Shown here: in pieces, positions 22,647 to 33,022 of the stretch | How positions within the stretch are numbered: position 1 is the stretch's first letter | Layout of the letters: each line of letters starts with the position of its first letter | NCBI GenBank assembly: GCA_022495005.1 | Contig: JAGYXB010000456.1 | Coordinates: forward strand, 1,550,001-1,614,000 | Reading direction: 5' to 3' | DNA: 64,000 nucleotides | From: Rhyacophila brunnea | Lineage: Eukaryota > Arthropoda > Insecta > Trichoptera > Rhyacophilidae | Program-made: the position numbers and the translations under genes | Notes under the pieces: model-generated | The model's database searches: none | Seen by the model: only the letters and a program-made list of their open reading frames with translations | Told to the model about the DNA's origin: nothing

Positions 22647-22904
22647 TTATTTATTTTGTACAATGATATGCATAAATGTTTAACCAAGGACAGTTTTGTC
22701 GATAGAAAACATCTAAATGCCGCTCTAGGATTTTATATTTTATAATAATTGTCTAGGTATATTGAATATGCACGCGCAAAAAAACTCTTTTCTACAGAAC
22801 CATAAGATTGATAATTGCATTACTATCTGTATCTACCCTATCTCTGAGATTGAATCAGCAGCTTAATGAATAAGACCTAAGGTTAAATGTAAATTGTGTG
22901 TATT

Positions 22905-23252
22905 ACATTTTACCGTAGCACAGCTCGCAGTGAATTTTCGAATCGGAAAGAGATAACCGTATACTATACTATACGGCCATCTCTATAGCACTTAGATGAA
23001 AAAATACGCATTGTTTGTGGAGTATTGCAGACAATAATGTTCCTTCAAGAATGAAAACCTAACCTAACCTAACGAATAATCCAGTATATCGGCTATTTTC
23101 AAAATTTGTTCGCCGCTGGCTTCCTGTAAACCGATAAGAACTATGTTTTATTTAAACATGAATTTTATCTCGGTACTATATGACCCAAAAATTAACATAT
23201 AGATACAACATTTCACGGTGAAGTGTGATACGGTGAAATTTCCGGACACGAA
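22905..23252 (+). repeat. Dispersed repeat F, copy 1, with CCTAA array
   Basis: Landmarks shared with 33256-33642: CCGTAGCACAGCTCGCAGTG, an internal AATGAAAACCTAACC, TATCGGCTATTTTCAAAATT, TTTGTTTAAACATGAATTTT-like sequence, ACTATATGACCCAAA and ACAACATTTCACGGTGAAGT. The ends are imperfect inverted CACCGTG/CACGGTG words. A perfect three-unit CCTAA run is embedded (23058-23073). Confidence 0.8.
23058..23073 (-). repeat. Interstitial TTAGG-type array
   Basis: Three CCTAA units in a row. They lie inside repeat F, at the place where its other copy has CCTAACCTTACCTAAC. TTAGG is the ancestral insect telomere unit. Here it is part of a dispersed repeat. Confidence 0.85.
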
Positions 23253-23536
23253 GTCCTAACACCTGGAAATTGAAAGATGTCAGTTCAAAAATCTCAATCG
23301 CTCAAAAAATTTATATTTTAGGATTTTCGAATTAAAATTATTTTATCACGAATGCAAGAAGTGACAGTTTTTATCCACTCGGAATTATTATGAATTGGCT
23401 TTCTGTGCTAGGTAGATTATTCACTTTTCCCATGCTTTACCAAATAAGCTGGGGAAAACAGATAAACACTGTTAGTTGTTATAAGCTTTTTTTCTAAAAT
23501 ATACGAATAATTTAATACTTATAAGTTAGATAGTTT

Positions 23537-23779
23537 CAGCGCTCGAAATAGAAAAATTTACGAACCGGAGCGCTCGAGAGTTTTCTGAAGATGTTTACAT
23601 AGTAAAGTTATCAAAGATTATGTGTTTTTTTTTCATAAAAATAAGTGTTAAATTTTCTATTATATGGCATATCCAGCTCAGACGGTCAAATTATTTATTC
23701 CACGAGACGGAGCGATAATTTTACCGATTTCACGAACAGGAACGGCGCTCCGGTGCGTTCCAGTCCATTTCGAGCCCTG
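23537..23779. mobile_element. hAT-type MITE, 243 bp, TSD GATAGTTT
   Basis: The ends are CAGCGCTCGAAATAG and CCATTTCGAGCCCTG, with inner GGAGCGC words. GATAGTTT stands at 23529-23536 and 23780-23787. The frames of 65-79 codons that overlap its right part are incidental. A related fragment on the opposite strand lies at 27767-27853. Confidence 0.9.
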
Positions 23780-23799
23780 GATAGTTTCATTCTTCAGCT

Positions 23800-24500
23800 C
23801 TATTTGCTTGAATGTTGCATTTATAGCTCGCTTCGGACATCTCTCGAGACAAGCAATTTGAATAATGCCAAGGATATATTTTGAAGCAGCTTTCAAATAC
23901 GAAGTGTTTGAATAGCATAATATGCGTGACTCAGAGATATTAAATTATTAGATATCATTTTACTCAATATCCACTACCACAAAATCGATTTCGAATAACA
24001 CTAATTATTAACATAAAGTCACGTCATCATCAGTACAGAAATACACGATAATTTTAATGTGAATTAATTTTATTGTCTATGTTTTGTCAATATTCGTAAT
24101 ACACTGGTTAGTGATTACCATAATTTTAGCTAATACAGAGACAATGTATAAATGAAATTTTACTTATGTCATAATATTACAAGTAAAGGTAGACCAGACA
24201 AAATTTATAGTCAAACTATCTAGTCAAACCGTTTGGTTGAACGTGGGTTTACATTGTTATACCACATTATAATGCCAAGGAGCTCTGCTCCTCAGTTAAT
24301 AATAAAATCTTAAACAATCACTTTATTTTTGTAATTGTCTATGACGTCTATAATTTCTTATATTATATAGTATATTTCTTCACCCGATATTTCTTTGTAC
24401 AATAACAAAAAATCCATCATAACCTCACAATAGATTAATAAATCATAAACTAATTAAATACCTAACCGTTTAAATAATAAAGCGTGTGGTTGCGCTTTTC
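23800..24500. other. AT-rich intergenic, nothing recognised
   Basis: No gene or repeat was identified. Confidence 0.5.
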
Positions 24501-24504
24501 AATA

Positions 24505-24640
24505 GACTGTAATTGGACGGGGATGATTCGGATGCTGGGGGAGGGGGGTTCTACCAATGATGCCAGACACTGACCTTTAATAATGATAAGGCTAGCTCTA
24601 TGGTCAGGTTCTCACTCTCGCGCGATAACTGGTTATTGAG
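24505..24640 (+). repeat. Dispersed repeat D, copy 3
   Basis: GACTGTAATTGGACGGGGAT, CGGATGCTGGGGGAGG, GATGCCAGACACTGACCTTT and AAGGCTAGCTCTATGGT match the series in copies 1 and 2. Confidence 0.55.
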
Positions 24641-24708
24641 TATCTCTGTGCACGGCGACTAACGGTCAAAATCAGTCTACGTAATAACGTCACGTTTCAC
24701 AGGTTACA

Positions 24709-24968
24709 GGTTGTCGCTATAGGATTGGTTTGTCGAAAATCCGTTTTTGTCGAAATCGACCTTTGAATGCAGAATGATTTTTTGTATCTAAATGAACTAG
24801 AACCATCATTTTCTTTGAATTGCTTTGCAATGAAAACAGCATTCACATGCTGTAAAAACAACAATTTAAATACCTTCATGTATTTAAATATAGGATAATC
24901 AAATTTGTTTTTCGTCTCCTGAACATTTGATATTTGGTCTATTCGACAAACCAATCCTACAGCGACGA
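24709..24968. repeat. 260-bp inverted repeat structure
   Basis: The left arm from 24709 (GGTTGTCGCTATAGGATTGG, then TTTGTCGAA) is mirrored by the right arm 24942-24968 (TTCGACAAACCAATCCTACA, then GCGAC), with a single mismatch over about 27 bp. About 200 bp separate them. A 114-codon minus-strand frame (24697-25041) reads through both arms but has no recognisable domain. Confidence 0.75.
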
Positions 24969-24979
24969 GGTGTTTAAGT

Positions 24980-25469
24980 TCACTCACACGGTTGCGCAAA
25001 ATGACTGCCTGTTCATAGTAATGGTGTTGATGAACCAACACAGCTACTTTCTGCCGAATGTCCAGAATGGTGGGGTCGTAATCAGAGTTTTAGAGCTCGG
25101 AACTAAACACAATGACAGAACAGCAACTGATACTAATCGCACGCTGCGTATCATTCGATAAGTAGATGCGACTCGCTACGGATCTCGGAAACTCCATAGC
25201 TGACCGGTGACAGTAACTTCCGCTCTTATCCAGTCCACTCTAGTTGCTTCCAATGCGGACACCCGCACCTTCCCACGTACATTCTTAGTACCTAGTAGAA
25301 AAAACAGTTATCTATGATGACCACACGTTTCAAACTGCATTTTCCATACAGTTTGTATTGACACAATATATCATGTCCTCTTCTTCTCTCAGGGCAGAGT
25401 GAAAGCTGTCCCCAGTAAGCTCCTTCACTTACTCTGCTTCGCCTTTTCTAGTGGCTACCGAAAACAAGT
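24980..25469. other. Spacer with GC-richer patches
   Basis: The sequence around 25160-25290 is less AT-rich than its surroundings. No family or gene was recognised. The 75-codon frame at 24934-25161 is unsupported. Confidence 0.4.
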
Positions 25470-25872
25470 CATGGGCCCCACATCTTGAAGCGGGCCCCCA
25501 GGCTAGGATCTTTGGCGGGCCATCCTGCCTATCGCTAAGTATAAAGGCTCTACAATAGCGTTTTCCAAATGGTGTAGCGGTAAAATTAATATGTAGCTAT
25601 ATTAAGTGTTTTATTGTATATTTAATACATCCATTTGAATTATGGAGATATTGAGTATTGATACACAATTAAAAATAGTAGGTATCGTAGAACCACATAA
25701 TTTTAAATAATAATATTGTTGAAGGAAAATAGCGTCTTTTTTACTATTAAAGTAAATTTGTGATGTGTGTTTATCTCACTTATTTGGTCGACTCGCTTCG
25801 CCGGGCCCGTCCTGAGCCCGGGCCCCCAGGCTAGAGCCCTGTCAGCCCCCCCCCCCTCTTATGGGGGCCATG
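25470..25872 (+). mobile_element. hAT-type MITE G, 403 bp, copy 1
   Basis: This starts CATGGGCCCCACATCTTGAA and ends TATGGGGGCCATG. The flanking octamers AAACAAGT and CAACCAGT agree at 6 of 8 positions, an aged target duplication. The copy at 33940-34342 has exactly the same length and a perfect duplication. Internal landmarks: GGGCCCCCAGGCTAGGATCT, TATCTCACTTATTTGGTC and GAGCCCGGGCCCCCAGGCTA. Confidence 0.85.
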
Positions 25873-26023
25873 CAACCAGTCTCTCCAGGTTATCCAATCC
25901 GCGCAGAGTAATATATATTAAAAAAAAAACTACAGAATGCGTCGAGAGCCATTCCTTTATTTAAATTTAAAGTCTCTGAAATGGATTCTTAGTTGGATGC
26001 GTTCTAATAAGAATTATGTATAA

Positions 26024-26697
26024 CAGGGTTGGCAAACCTTTTTATGTACGCGTGCCAAAATTTCCCAAATATTATTTTTCAATTCTCTGACGTGCCGAGC
26101 ATTTTTTCATGAGGAAAAAATAGTTTTTAAAAATTATATTAAAATAATGATGATGTTCTAGATACCACTCACAGAACATAGCAGACATATAGCTTTATCA
26201 CTTTTTTCAATTACGCCACACATTTAGGTCCACCAATTTTGAAACTGTCTGCCACAATTACTACTAGCTACCTAGCTTTACCAAGTTTTTATTTCTTATT
26301 TGGTGCAGTCATTTTTGTGGGCAGAAATGGAATTGTTTGTTATTGTATTAATTAGTTTGGTTCCTTACGCACAAATTGACATGAGAATTGCTCCGATCAG
26401 ATGAGGCATTCTCTGGATACAATGGTCTTAAGCATTGTAAATCGATCAAGATTAGAGGTTCGCGGCGCGGCATATTATCCTGCTGCTAGATGGGTTAGTG
26501 TGATAATATGTGACTTATAAAGTCTAACTTATGCAATATTATATATTTAAATTAAACGTAATGCTTATTCTTGAGTATTAACTTTCCTGCTATTTTTATA
26601 CAATGCGATCTGTCATTTATTATTATTATAGGTATTTTTTCTCTTCAAACGCGTGCCATGCAAAATCATCTCGCGTGCCATAGGTTCGCCACCCCTG
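26024..26697. mobile_element. hAT element family 3, copy A, 674 bp
   Basis: The ends are CAGGGTTGGCAAACCTTTTT and GGTTCGCCACCCCTG. The flanking octamers are ATGTATAA and ATATATAA (7 of 8). Subterminal words are CGTGCCAAAATTTCCCAAAT at one end and CGCGTGCCAT twice at the other. Copies B (30112-30829, inverted) and C (52768-53455) share the interior. No long frame, so it is non-autonomous. Confidence 0.88.
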
Positions 26698-26699
26698 AT

Positions 26700-27766
26700 A
26701 TATAATGTTTTTCTAACGAAAACTAAGTCGCCGATTTCGACATCGTAAGTTAGACGTTCATCTTTTTAATCCTATATTACGGTCAGGCTGCCGGTACGAT
26801 GCAGGGTAAAATACCAATTTATTAGAAAGTTCATAATATTATAACATGCGCCCACACAAAATATGATAATGCCTTCCATAATCATATATTAAATGTCACT
26901 GTACTTATTATTTCATGGCGTATTCCATAAATAGAAACTAATAATGTTAGTTAATATAATGGCTATTCCGATTTTTGAAAATCAATCGATTGTGACAGAA
27001 AATAGAAATACTTACCAGCGTTGCATGTCAGTCCGATAGTGATAATGTTCGCATTCAGTCATAACACATGATGAATTGGAAACAAAATGGTTTATTAGGT
27101 GATAATTCATTTTTCATCAATCTCAATTAATTACGAATCTGTCCAATAAAATAATTGGCTTTCATTATTCGACTGGGGATTGAGTTATTATGTTTTTCCG
27201 TAAGCATATTATGTTTGCACATTTTAAGAACAGAGCTTCAATATTGGGACCAAAACTAAATAAAATTTGATATAAATAAAAAGGATTTCAAGTTATACAC
27301 ATTTTTATTTTTATAAAAATCGATGTTTTTTAAAATAGATATAAAAAATATTCAAACTATAAATTAGTCAAAAATCTCTTAATCGATGCTTAGAGAATTT
27401 AAAAAAACTATTTTTTTATAATAAATATGACCATAAAATATATGTAATAATAAGGTACGGGCCGATTCAACAAATTCACATTTTTTACAATTGTAAATTA
27501 TTATCTTTGACTTAAAATAAATAATATTTTTCTTTTTGATGTTTTCAGATACCTACATGATTTATTAAATAACACAGTTGAAATTGTAAATTATCAAAAA
27601 AATGTATCATATTGCAAGCTTCGTATTATTCTGCTAGGTGCTTCTGGTAGGTACAAAGACATCGCCTTAACATAGCTCGACAAACATTGCTAATGAAATT
27701 TTTGACAGGATGATTCTAATATACACATTGCCAACTTACGAGTATAATGTATGAATAGATTTACGA
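26700..27766. other. AT-rich intergenic, nothing bounded
   Basis: TTTGATATAAATAAAAAGGA TTTCAAGTT near 27268 recurs at about 46067, hinting at one more decayed repeat. Nothing else was seen. Confidence 0.45.
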
Positions 27767-27853
27767 CTGCGCTCGAAATGAACCGGAACGCATCGGTTCG
27801 TGAATGCTTTGATACTATCGCTTCGTCTCGCTTTTGCGTTCCGGATCGTGAAT
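27767..27853 (-). repeat. Fragment of the 243-bp MITE family
   Basis: CTGCGCTCGAAATGAACCGG, AACGCATCGGTTCGTGAATG, ATCGCTTCGTCTCGC and GCGTTCCGGATCGTGAATAA correspond in reverse complement to the right part of 23537-23779. The other end is missing. Confidence 0.6.
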
Positions 27854-27947
27854 AATTAGGAAAATAATTAAATTGATACATATGATATATTTTCTCTTCT
27901 ATTAATTACTAAATATAATAACGTTTCACTTCATTGGGCCTATTTGG

Positions 27948-28529
27948 CAGTGGCGAAGGGTGGAGGTAGGCTGTTGAGATCCCACATAAATAGTGCACAT
28001 TAAACTTTGTCAATCATACGTATTTGTTTTCATTGAAATAAGACTACAATTTGCAGATGGTGTTGGTTTGTTCTTAAAATTCAATTAAACCCTGCGAAAA
28101 CCATGTCATAATAGATAATAGTCAAAAAATACTCGCCTATCTATAAAATATCTAAAATTATGCAATTAAATCATACATAACTTTAGATTTTTTATAGATA
28201 GAATATTATTTTTTATCTATTATAGTTTGGTTTAGGCAAGGCTTAATGAATTAAAAAAATGAACGAACAACATGTAATATGTATTTTAAATTCAACGAAA
28301 ACAAATAATTATGAATGAAAAAGTGTGCATAATTTTGTCGTATCGCCCAAAATATACCAAAACTATTATGGTTTGGTTTAGGCAGGGTTTAATTGCTTTT
28401 TAAAAACTAACAAACATCGTCTGTAAATTGTAGTCTTAGTTCAATAAAAACAAATACGTATGACTAACTAAGTTTAATATGCACTATTTATGGCGGATCT
28501 TAACAGCCTACCTCCACCCTTCGCTACTG
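27948..28529. mobile_element. hAT-type MITE with long TIRs, 582 bp, TSD CTATTTGG
   Basis: The left end CAGTGGCGAAGGGTGGAGGT pairs with the right end ACCTCCACCCTTCGCTACTG. The inverted similarity continues inward for well over 100 bp (AAATAGTGCACATTAAACTT and GTAGTCTTA words on both arms). CTATTTGG flanks both sides (27940-27947 and 28530-28537). A central hairpin is formed by TATAAAATATCTAAAATTAT and its inverse. A truncated copy is at 12285-12505. Confidence 0.93.
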
Positions 28530-28554
28530 CTATTTGGTCATAGATGTCATAGAG

Positions 28555-28775
28555 ATCAAGAGCATATGGGCCTCCACAGAGTGGAGATTTATATTAACAG
28601 ATGTTAGTTTTTACGAGAAATGGATGTTAGGCAATTTCTCAACCTATTAGGTCCATACTCTGACTCCAAACACACATTGAAAAGTAATATGTGTCTTTGC
28701 TAGACCCGGGAATCGAACCTGGGAACCACGACATTATAAACCGATTCGTAAGCCGCTCGGCAATCGTTGGCGACA
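28555..28775 (-). mobile_element. tRNA-derived SINE, family 1, copy 2
   Basis: On the minus strand the A-box-like TTGCCGAGCGGCTTACGAAT and the B-box GGTTCGATTCCCGGGTCTAG are followed by the body landmarks GGAGTCAGAGTATGGACCTA, AATAGGTTGAGAAATTGCC and CTCTGTGGAGGCCCATATG. This is the most complete tRNA-like head of the three copies and supports a Ser/Leu-type tRNA origin. Confidence 0.88.
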
Positions 28776-28779
28776 TTTC

Positions 28780-29150
28780 TTTAGGCGGTTTAAATTTATC
28801 TGATCAATTTCAGTCTTCGTCGAATAAACCTTGTTTTTTGTAGTGTGTTCCATACAAAAAGCTATAACATAGACGCGTGTTAACCAAAGTGTATCAATAA
28901 TAATTAATAATTGATATAAATATATTACACGAATGCACAATACTATTGGTTGTAATGATCAATATTATAAAATCATAGAAATAAGCTTATACTAGTATAC
29001 CATATTATTATAGAAATTTTTTTTACTCTACCTTATTAAAATTAAATATTACCCTAATTTTGTTGCAATCATTGCATTGTCATGTGTTACATTTGCATTA
29101 TTTTTTAAAGTCTTTTTTAAATTCTACTTAAGTAGGTTTATAATATATAT
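28780..29150. other. AT-rich intergenic, nothing recognised
   Basis: No feature was found between the SINE and the next hAT element. Confidence 0.5.
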
Positions 29151-29839
29151 CAGTAATGGTAAATACGTGGCACGCGTGCCTAACTTGGCATACTAAAAGT
29201 TTTCGACGGTACGCCAAAAAAAATGATTCCTTTTATTTTTTAATATTCAAAACGTTTATATGTACTGAAATTATTGATTTTCAATCTGAAGATTTGGACT
29301 GAAAATTTAGTAAGTAAATGTAGAAAAAGAAAATGTATTGAAGAATTTTAATGTCATCACACATCGGCTTTCTCAAATTGATGAATCATAATGCCGAATT
29401 GAAAACATAATATTAAAAAACATGGAAAAGCATGCCTGATACTTTTATATCTCGTTGTTGACCATTTTTTCTTACGCATGCTCATGTGCAAGTATTTTTT
29501 TATGTTGAATCATGTACATTCAAAGATTAGAAATAGGTTGACAATGAAAGATTCAGCAGCATGTACTAATTTGCAATCAGCGACATATCAGCCTCAAACA
29601 AAAATGTGTGTTATTAAATGTTTTTATATTTCCTTATTTTATTTCATTTTATGTGTACCATTTTTTATATATTCAATAAACAATATAGTTACCAATGTAC
29701 CTAATTTTTTTTTATATTCAATAAATATGATTTAGGTTATATCATGAATAGGCACACCTAAATAGGAATGGCACGCGCCACGAATTAAAAAAAACTGGCT
29801 TATTTTGGCACGCCAATCAAATCCTATTTGTCATCCCTG
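29151..29839 (+). mobile_element. hAT element, 689 bp
   Basis: This begins CAGTAATGGTAAATACGTGG and ends ATTTGTCATCCCTG. The flanking octamers ATATATAT and ATATATAG agree at 7 of 8. GGCACGCG-type words lie inside each end, as in family 3, but the interior differs. A transposase C-terminal remnant lies inside on the plus strand. Confidence 0.75.
29478..29735 (+). pseudogene. hAT transposase C-terminal remnant
   Basis: The open frame reads LNHVHSKIRNRLTMKDSAAC and TNLQSATYQPQTK, the ZBED5-like hAT C-terminal dimerisation block (x-N-x-x-H-S-K-x-R-N-R-L-T...L). The start codon is internal to the homology, so the frame is a fragment rather than a gene. The part after QTK is hydrophobic AT-rich read-through. 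Confidence 0.8.
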
Positions 29840-30111
29840 ATATATAGCAAACTCAAGTACTACATTATATTTTGATCTTTGAGTGCTATCTTAAATCTCA
29901 AGAGTCATCGTACGCTACTGTTGCATATCTTAATTCAGTCTTGAATAACCACTTACTAAACTAAAGTAAAAACAAATATAAATAAACATTAGTTGGTTAT
30001 TAGTAAGTAAGTAATTTCAAAAAGGTTTTTCTGTCGTGCTACCCTTATGTTTTTACCAAACGTCGTCATATATAATATATATACCCACTTACAACAATCT
30101 AGATTCTAGAC

Positions 30112-30829
30112 CAGTGGTGGCGAACCTATGGCACGCGAGATGATTTTATATGGCACCCGTTTGAAGATAAAAAAAACTAATAATAATAAATGACAGATCG
30201 CATTATATAAATTTAAACTTTTAATTTAAATATATAATTGCATAGGTCGGTCTTTGGACATGGGTCAAATATATAATATTATCGCGTTAACCTCACCAGG
30301 CGGCGGGGAATGCCGCGTAGCGAACCTCTAATTTTGATCGATTACAATGCTTGAGACCACTGTAGCGAGACAATGCCACGTCTGATCGAAGCAATTATGG
30401 TGTCAATTTGTGCGGAAATGACCAAAATATTTAACACACTCATTCACTGCTGACTAGATAATGATTTTTTAATTACCACATTTATAATGCACGTTAATTA
30501 CATCGATCGGCCGCCTGGTCATTACGCGCCAGGTGCGTCTTCAGCGTTCAAAGTATTAACAAAAAAATTCATTTCTGCCCACAAAAGACGACTGCACCAA
30601 ATAAGAAACAAAACTTGGTGAAGCAGGTAGTAGTAATTCTGGCAGACAGTTTCAAAATTGCTATGTTTTGTGAATGGTATCTAGAACATCATCATTTTTG
30701 AAATTTCTAGTAAATTGATATTTTAAAAACTATTTTTTCCCCATGAAAAACTGCTCGGCACGTCAGACAGTTGAAAAATAATATTTGGGAAATTTTGGCA
30801 CGCGTACGTGAAAGGGTTCACCAACCCTG
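30112..30829 (-). mobile_element. hAT element family 3, copy B (inverted), 718 bp
   Basis: The left end CAGTGGTGGCGAACCTATGG and right end GAAAGGGTTCACCAACCCTG are the reverse of copies A and C. Flanks are TTCTAGAC and AACTAGAT; both sides carry CTAGATTCTAGA, so the duplication is hard to place. Internal CTGACGTGCCGAGCAG-like and GAACCTCTAATTTTGATCGA landmarks are shared with the other copies. Confidence 0.85.
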
Positions 30830-31069
30830 AACTAGATTCTAGATCTAGGCAGTTGTAATATACGCTATTAGGATGTACTTTGGGGGGATTATCGAGTAGG
30901 TACGTAATGAACACATTAGTTATTGATGACTAAACGAGCGAATTGGCTATTAGTTTACTCTCCCATATATTACCTTTCGTGTATTTACTTGGTCTTCTTT
31001 TAATCAATTGCCCTTTTCCACAGTTATTTTAATATTTACATCCACAGCATGCATATCCAACGCGTAGAT

Positions 31070-31571
31070 CGCACCATTCTTCTTCTTCCACCCTGTCACG
31101 TCCCAACATCGGGGCATAGGGCAAGCACAAGTTGGCGCCACTTCGCTCGGTCCATCGCCAACTCTTGCGCCTCCCGCAATGTCAGACCTGCAGCACGTAG
31201 GTCGCTCTTGTAGCACCGCTGCAGGGTGAGGGAGGGCCGGCCACGGCGACGGAACTCTTGAGGCTGTGCAAGTGTCGCACTCTTTGGCGGCATCCGGAAT
31301 ACGTGTCCCAGCCACGTAAAACGTCTCTTCGTGATAACTTCAATCACCGAAGGCTGTTGTGTCTGCTCACGAACTCGGGTATTTGTAACGCGGTCGTACC
31401 AATGTACCCCTGTGATTCGGCGGAGACATCGATTCTCAAAAGCTGAAACTCTTGAAGCTTAGTAAGATGCCATGTCTCACAGCCATACAGGAGCACAGGT
31501 AGGACGCACGCGTTAAACAAATGACATTTGGTCATCACAGAATACAGCCTTGACCTGTAAACTCGCACCAT
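31070..31571 (-). pseudogene. Non-LTR retrotransposon 3' end (family C)
   Basis: Minus-strand frames: KCHLFNACVLPVLLYGCETW and HLTKLQEFQLL (31571 to about 31440), then after shifts VITKRRFTWLGHVFRMPPKS, PSLTLQRCYKSDLRAAGLTL and REAQELAMDRAKWRQLVLAL. The blocks LLYGCETW...L..L...RCLR and W.GH..RM are the post-RT C-terminus of insect endonuclease/RT non-LTR elements. It is broken by frame changes and 5'-truncated. The 3' end is a GAAGAAGAA-like tail on the minus strand near 31080. Confidence 0.88.
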
Positions 31572-31689
31572 AGTCTGATGTAAAAATCGTGTAAGTACTT
31601 ACTTTCAGGTTGCAATAATGTAACATACATTTATTGGTATTTTAAAGTGGAAGCATTAACCATTCCTATTTTTAATTCCTTAACCAGAT

Positions 31690-31976
31690 TATGTGAAATT
31701 TGTTTTCAAATTATACACGAGGACATGTCGTAACCTCATCTCATCATTTGATTTGTATTGCATTTTAAGATGTGAAACTTCGCATCTAAAAATGATGCGT
31801 AGTTTCTTCTTGCCGTAAGTAAAACAGTACAAGAATGTAAATTCTAATGGATTTAAGTTTTGCACTAGTCCATTTAAGTCGTTTTTTGCGACCCGGGTTT
31901 CGCCTTTCAGCATCTTCAGGCGCCGTATACACTCTTTGTTGTATTTTTTGTGACCTTTGACTTGATAGGTAGGCAA
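31690..31976 (-). mobile_element. Penelope-like terminal fragment, minus copy
   Basis: An open minus-strand frame (95 codons) contains RRLKMLKGETRVAKNDLNGL and VQNLNPLEF. Its DNA carries GCCTGAAGATGCTGAAAGGC, then GAAACCCGGGTCGC. This is the same terminal block as at 5100-5215 and 32060-32160. The peptide is probably a translation of a conserved structured terminal repeat rather than a real protein. It lies head-to-head with the next copy. Confidence 0.65.
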
Positions 31977-32039
31977 TGGAGTTTTTAGCTATTTTATTGT
32001 ATTGATTTATTATATAAGCTAGAGTTAAGAGTGTTCGTT

Positions 32040-32265
32040 GTCAGTGTGTGTTTACCTTTGGTGAGTGTACACGGCGCATGAAGATGGCGAAAGGCGAAAC
32101 CCGAGTCGCAAAAAACGACTTAAATGGAATAGTACAAAACTTAAATCCATTAGAATTTAAATTTAAGCTCCATCAAGTACCTTCCGTCGATAGTATTAAT
32201 ATAGTAAAAGAATGGTTTGACGGCGATCTCTGTATAACAAAAATGTCAATAAGTTTGTAGTATAA
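32040..32265 (+). mobile_element. Penelope-like terminal fragment, plus copy
   Basis: The frame 32048-32260 reads RRMKMAKGETRVAKNDLNGI, VQNLNPLEF, then FKLHQVPSVDSINIVKEWFD and GDLCITK. The second half is shared with the Penelope RT scrap at 5.7 kb, which ties the terminal block to that element. The hammerhead-like core reads ATGAAGATGG...GGCGAAAC here, with A in place of the first core C. Confidence 0.65.
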
Positions 32266-33020
32266 ATAAAGTATATCGTATAACTCAGGGGTCGTATATA
32301 TTTAACATTATGCTCTAAGGGAGGAAGCGATAGTATAAATATATTGTAATGATTTGTGATAAATGGTATAGGTTTGACGTATAGAGATTACGTCAAGTAT
32401 AGAGATTTGACGTCACGAAACAAAATATATTAAAATATTATTTTCTTTATTCAACGAATAATTCATAAAATTTGTGAATGCCATTCTTTAGTGAACATAA
32501 TAGGTATAATATATTTAAAAATACCTCAAAAACGGAATTTAGAAATATCCTGACTAGGGATTGCAATACCGGTATTCCTATATTTATCAAAACCGAAATA
32601 CTGGTTTTAAAAATCCAAAATACCGGAATTTTCGGTATTTACTAGGAAAGCACACTTGCGTTTCTTAAATTGATTTTTTAGTAGTTATGTGTGGCTAAAA
32701 CGCAAATATGTAGATTGAATCCAAGAAAGGTGAAATAGTAATAAAATAAAATCCATCAATATATTATATTTTATATAATTTTCGTGATGAATTAATTACC
32801 ACAATATTATTTCGAAATAGAAAACATCCGTGACAGATTTTCAATTATTCTATAATTATTGATGCGTCAAGCGTCGAATTTGAAATGCCGGAATTATTTG
32901 CATTTGAATTGAAGGCTTCAGTTTAAATTATCAATATATTGAAAAACCACACAAAACCCGACTGGCAATAATAACACAAGCGCTGCATTTGTATAATACA
33001 CTAATCTACTAGTTAATTCC
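32266..33020. other. Intergenic with one hAT-like terminus
   Basis: TAGGGATTGCAATACCGGTA at 32555 followed by inverted ACCGGAATTTTCGGTATT-like words resembles a TAG...CTA hAT end. The same end appears at 39776. I found no matching right end or duplication. Confidence 0.4.
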
Positions 33021-33022
33021 GT

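Noticed and set aside
23058..23073. Chromosome-end or telomere-proximal sequence, from TTAGG arrays
   Set aside because: The arrays are only three to four units, in both orientations, and embedded in dispersed repeats. No long terminal array is present.
23645..23896. Gene candidate suggested by three overlapping frames
   Set aside because: The frames overlap a 243-bp MITE with perfect 8-bp duplications. The frame openness comes from its GC-richer ends.
28720..28940. A 68-codon minus-strand frame next to SINE copy 2
   Set aside because: It starts in AT-rich DNA and ends inside the SINE head. No independent support.
31690..31976. A protein sharing RVAKNDLNG with 32048-32260
   Set aside because: The shared peptide is the translation of a conserved structured nucleic-acid block with a hammerhead-like core. 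Opposite orientations and frame breaks argue against a real protein.
32555..33000. Complete TAG...CTA hAT element starting TAGGGATTGCAATACC
   Set aside because: No matching right end or 8-bp duplication could be found here or for the similar end at 39776, so only a terminus is reported.
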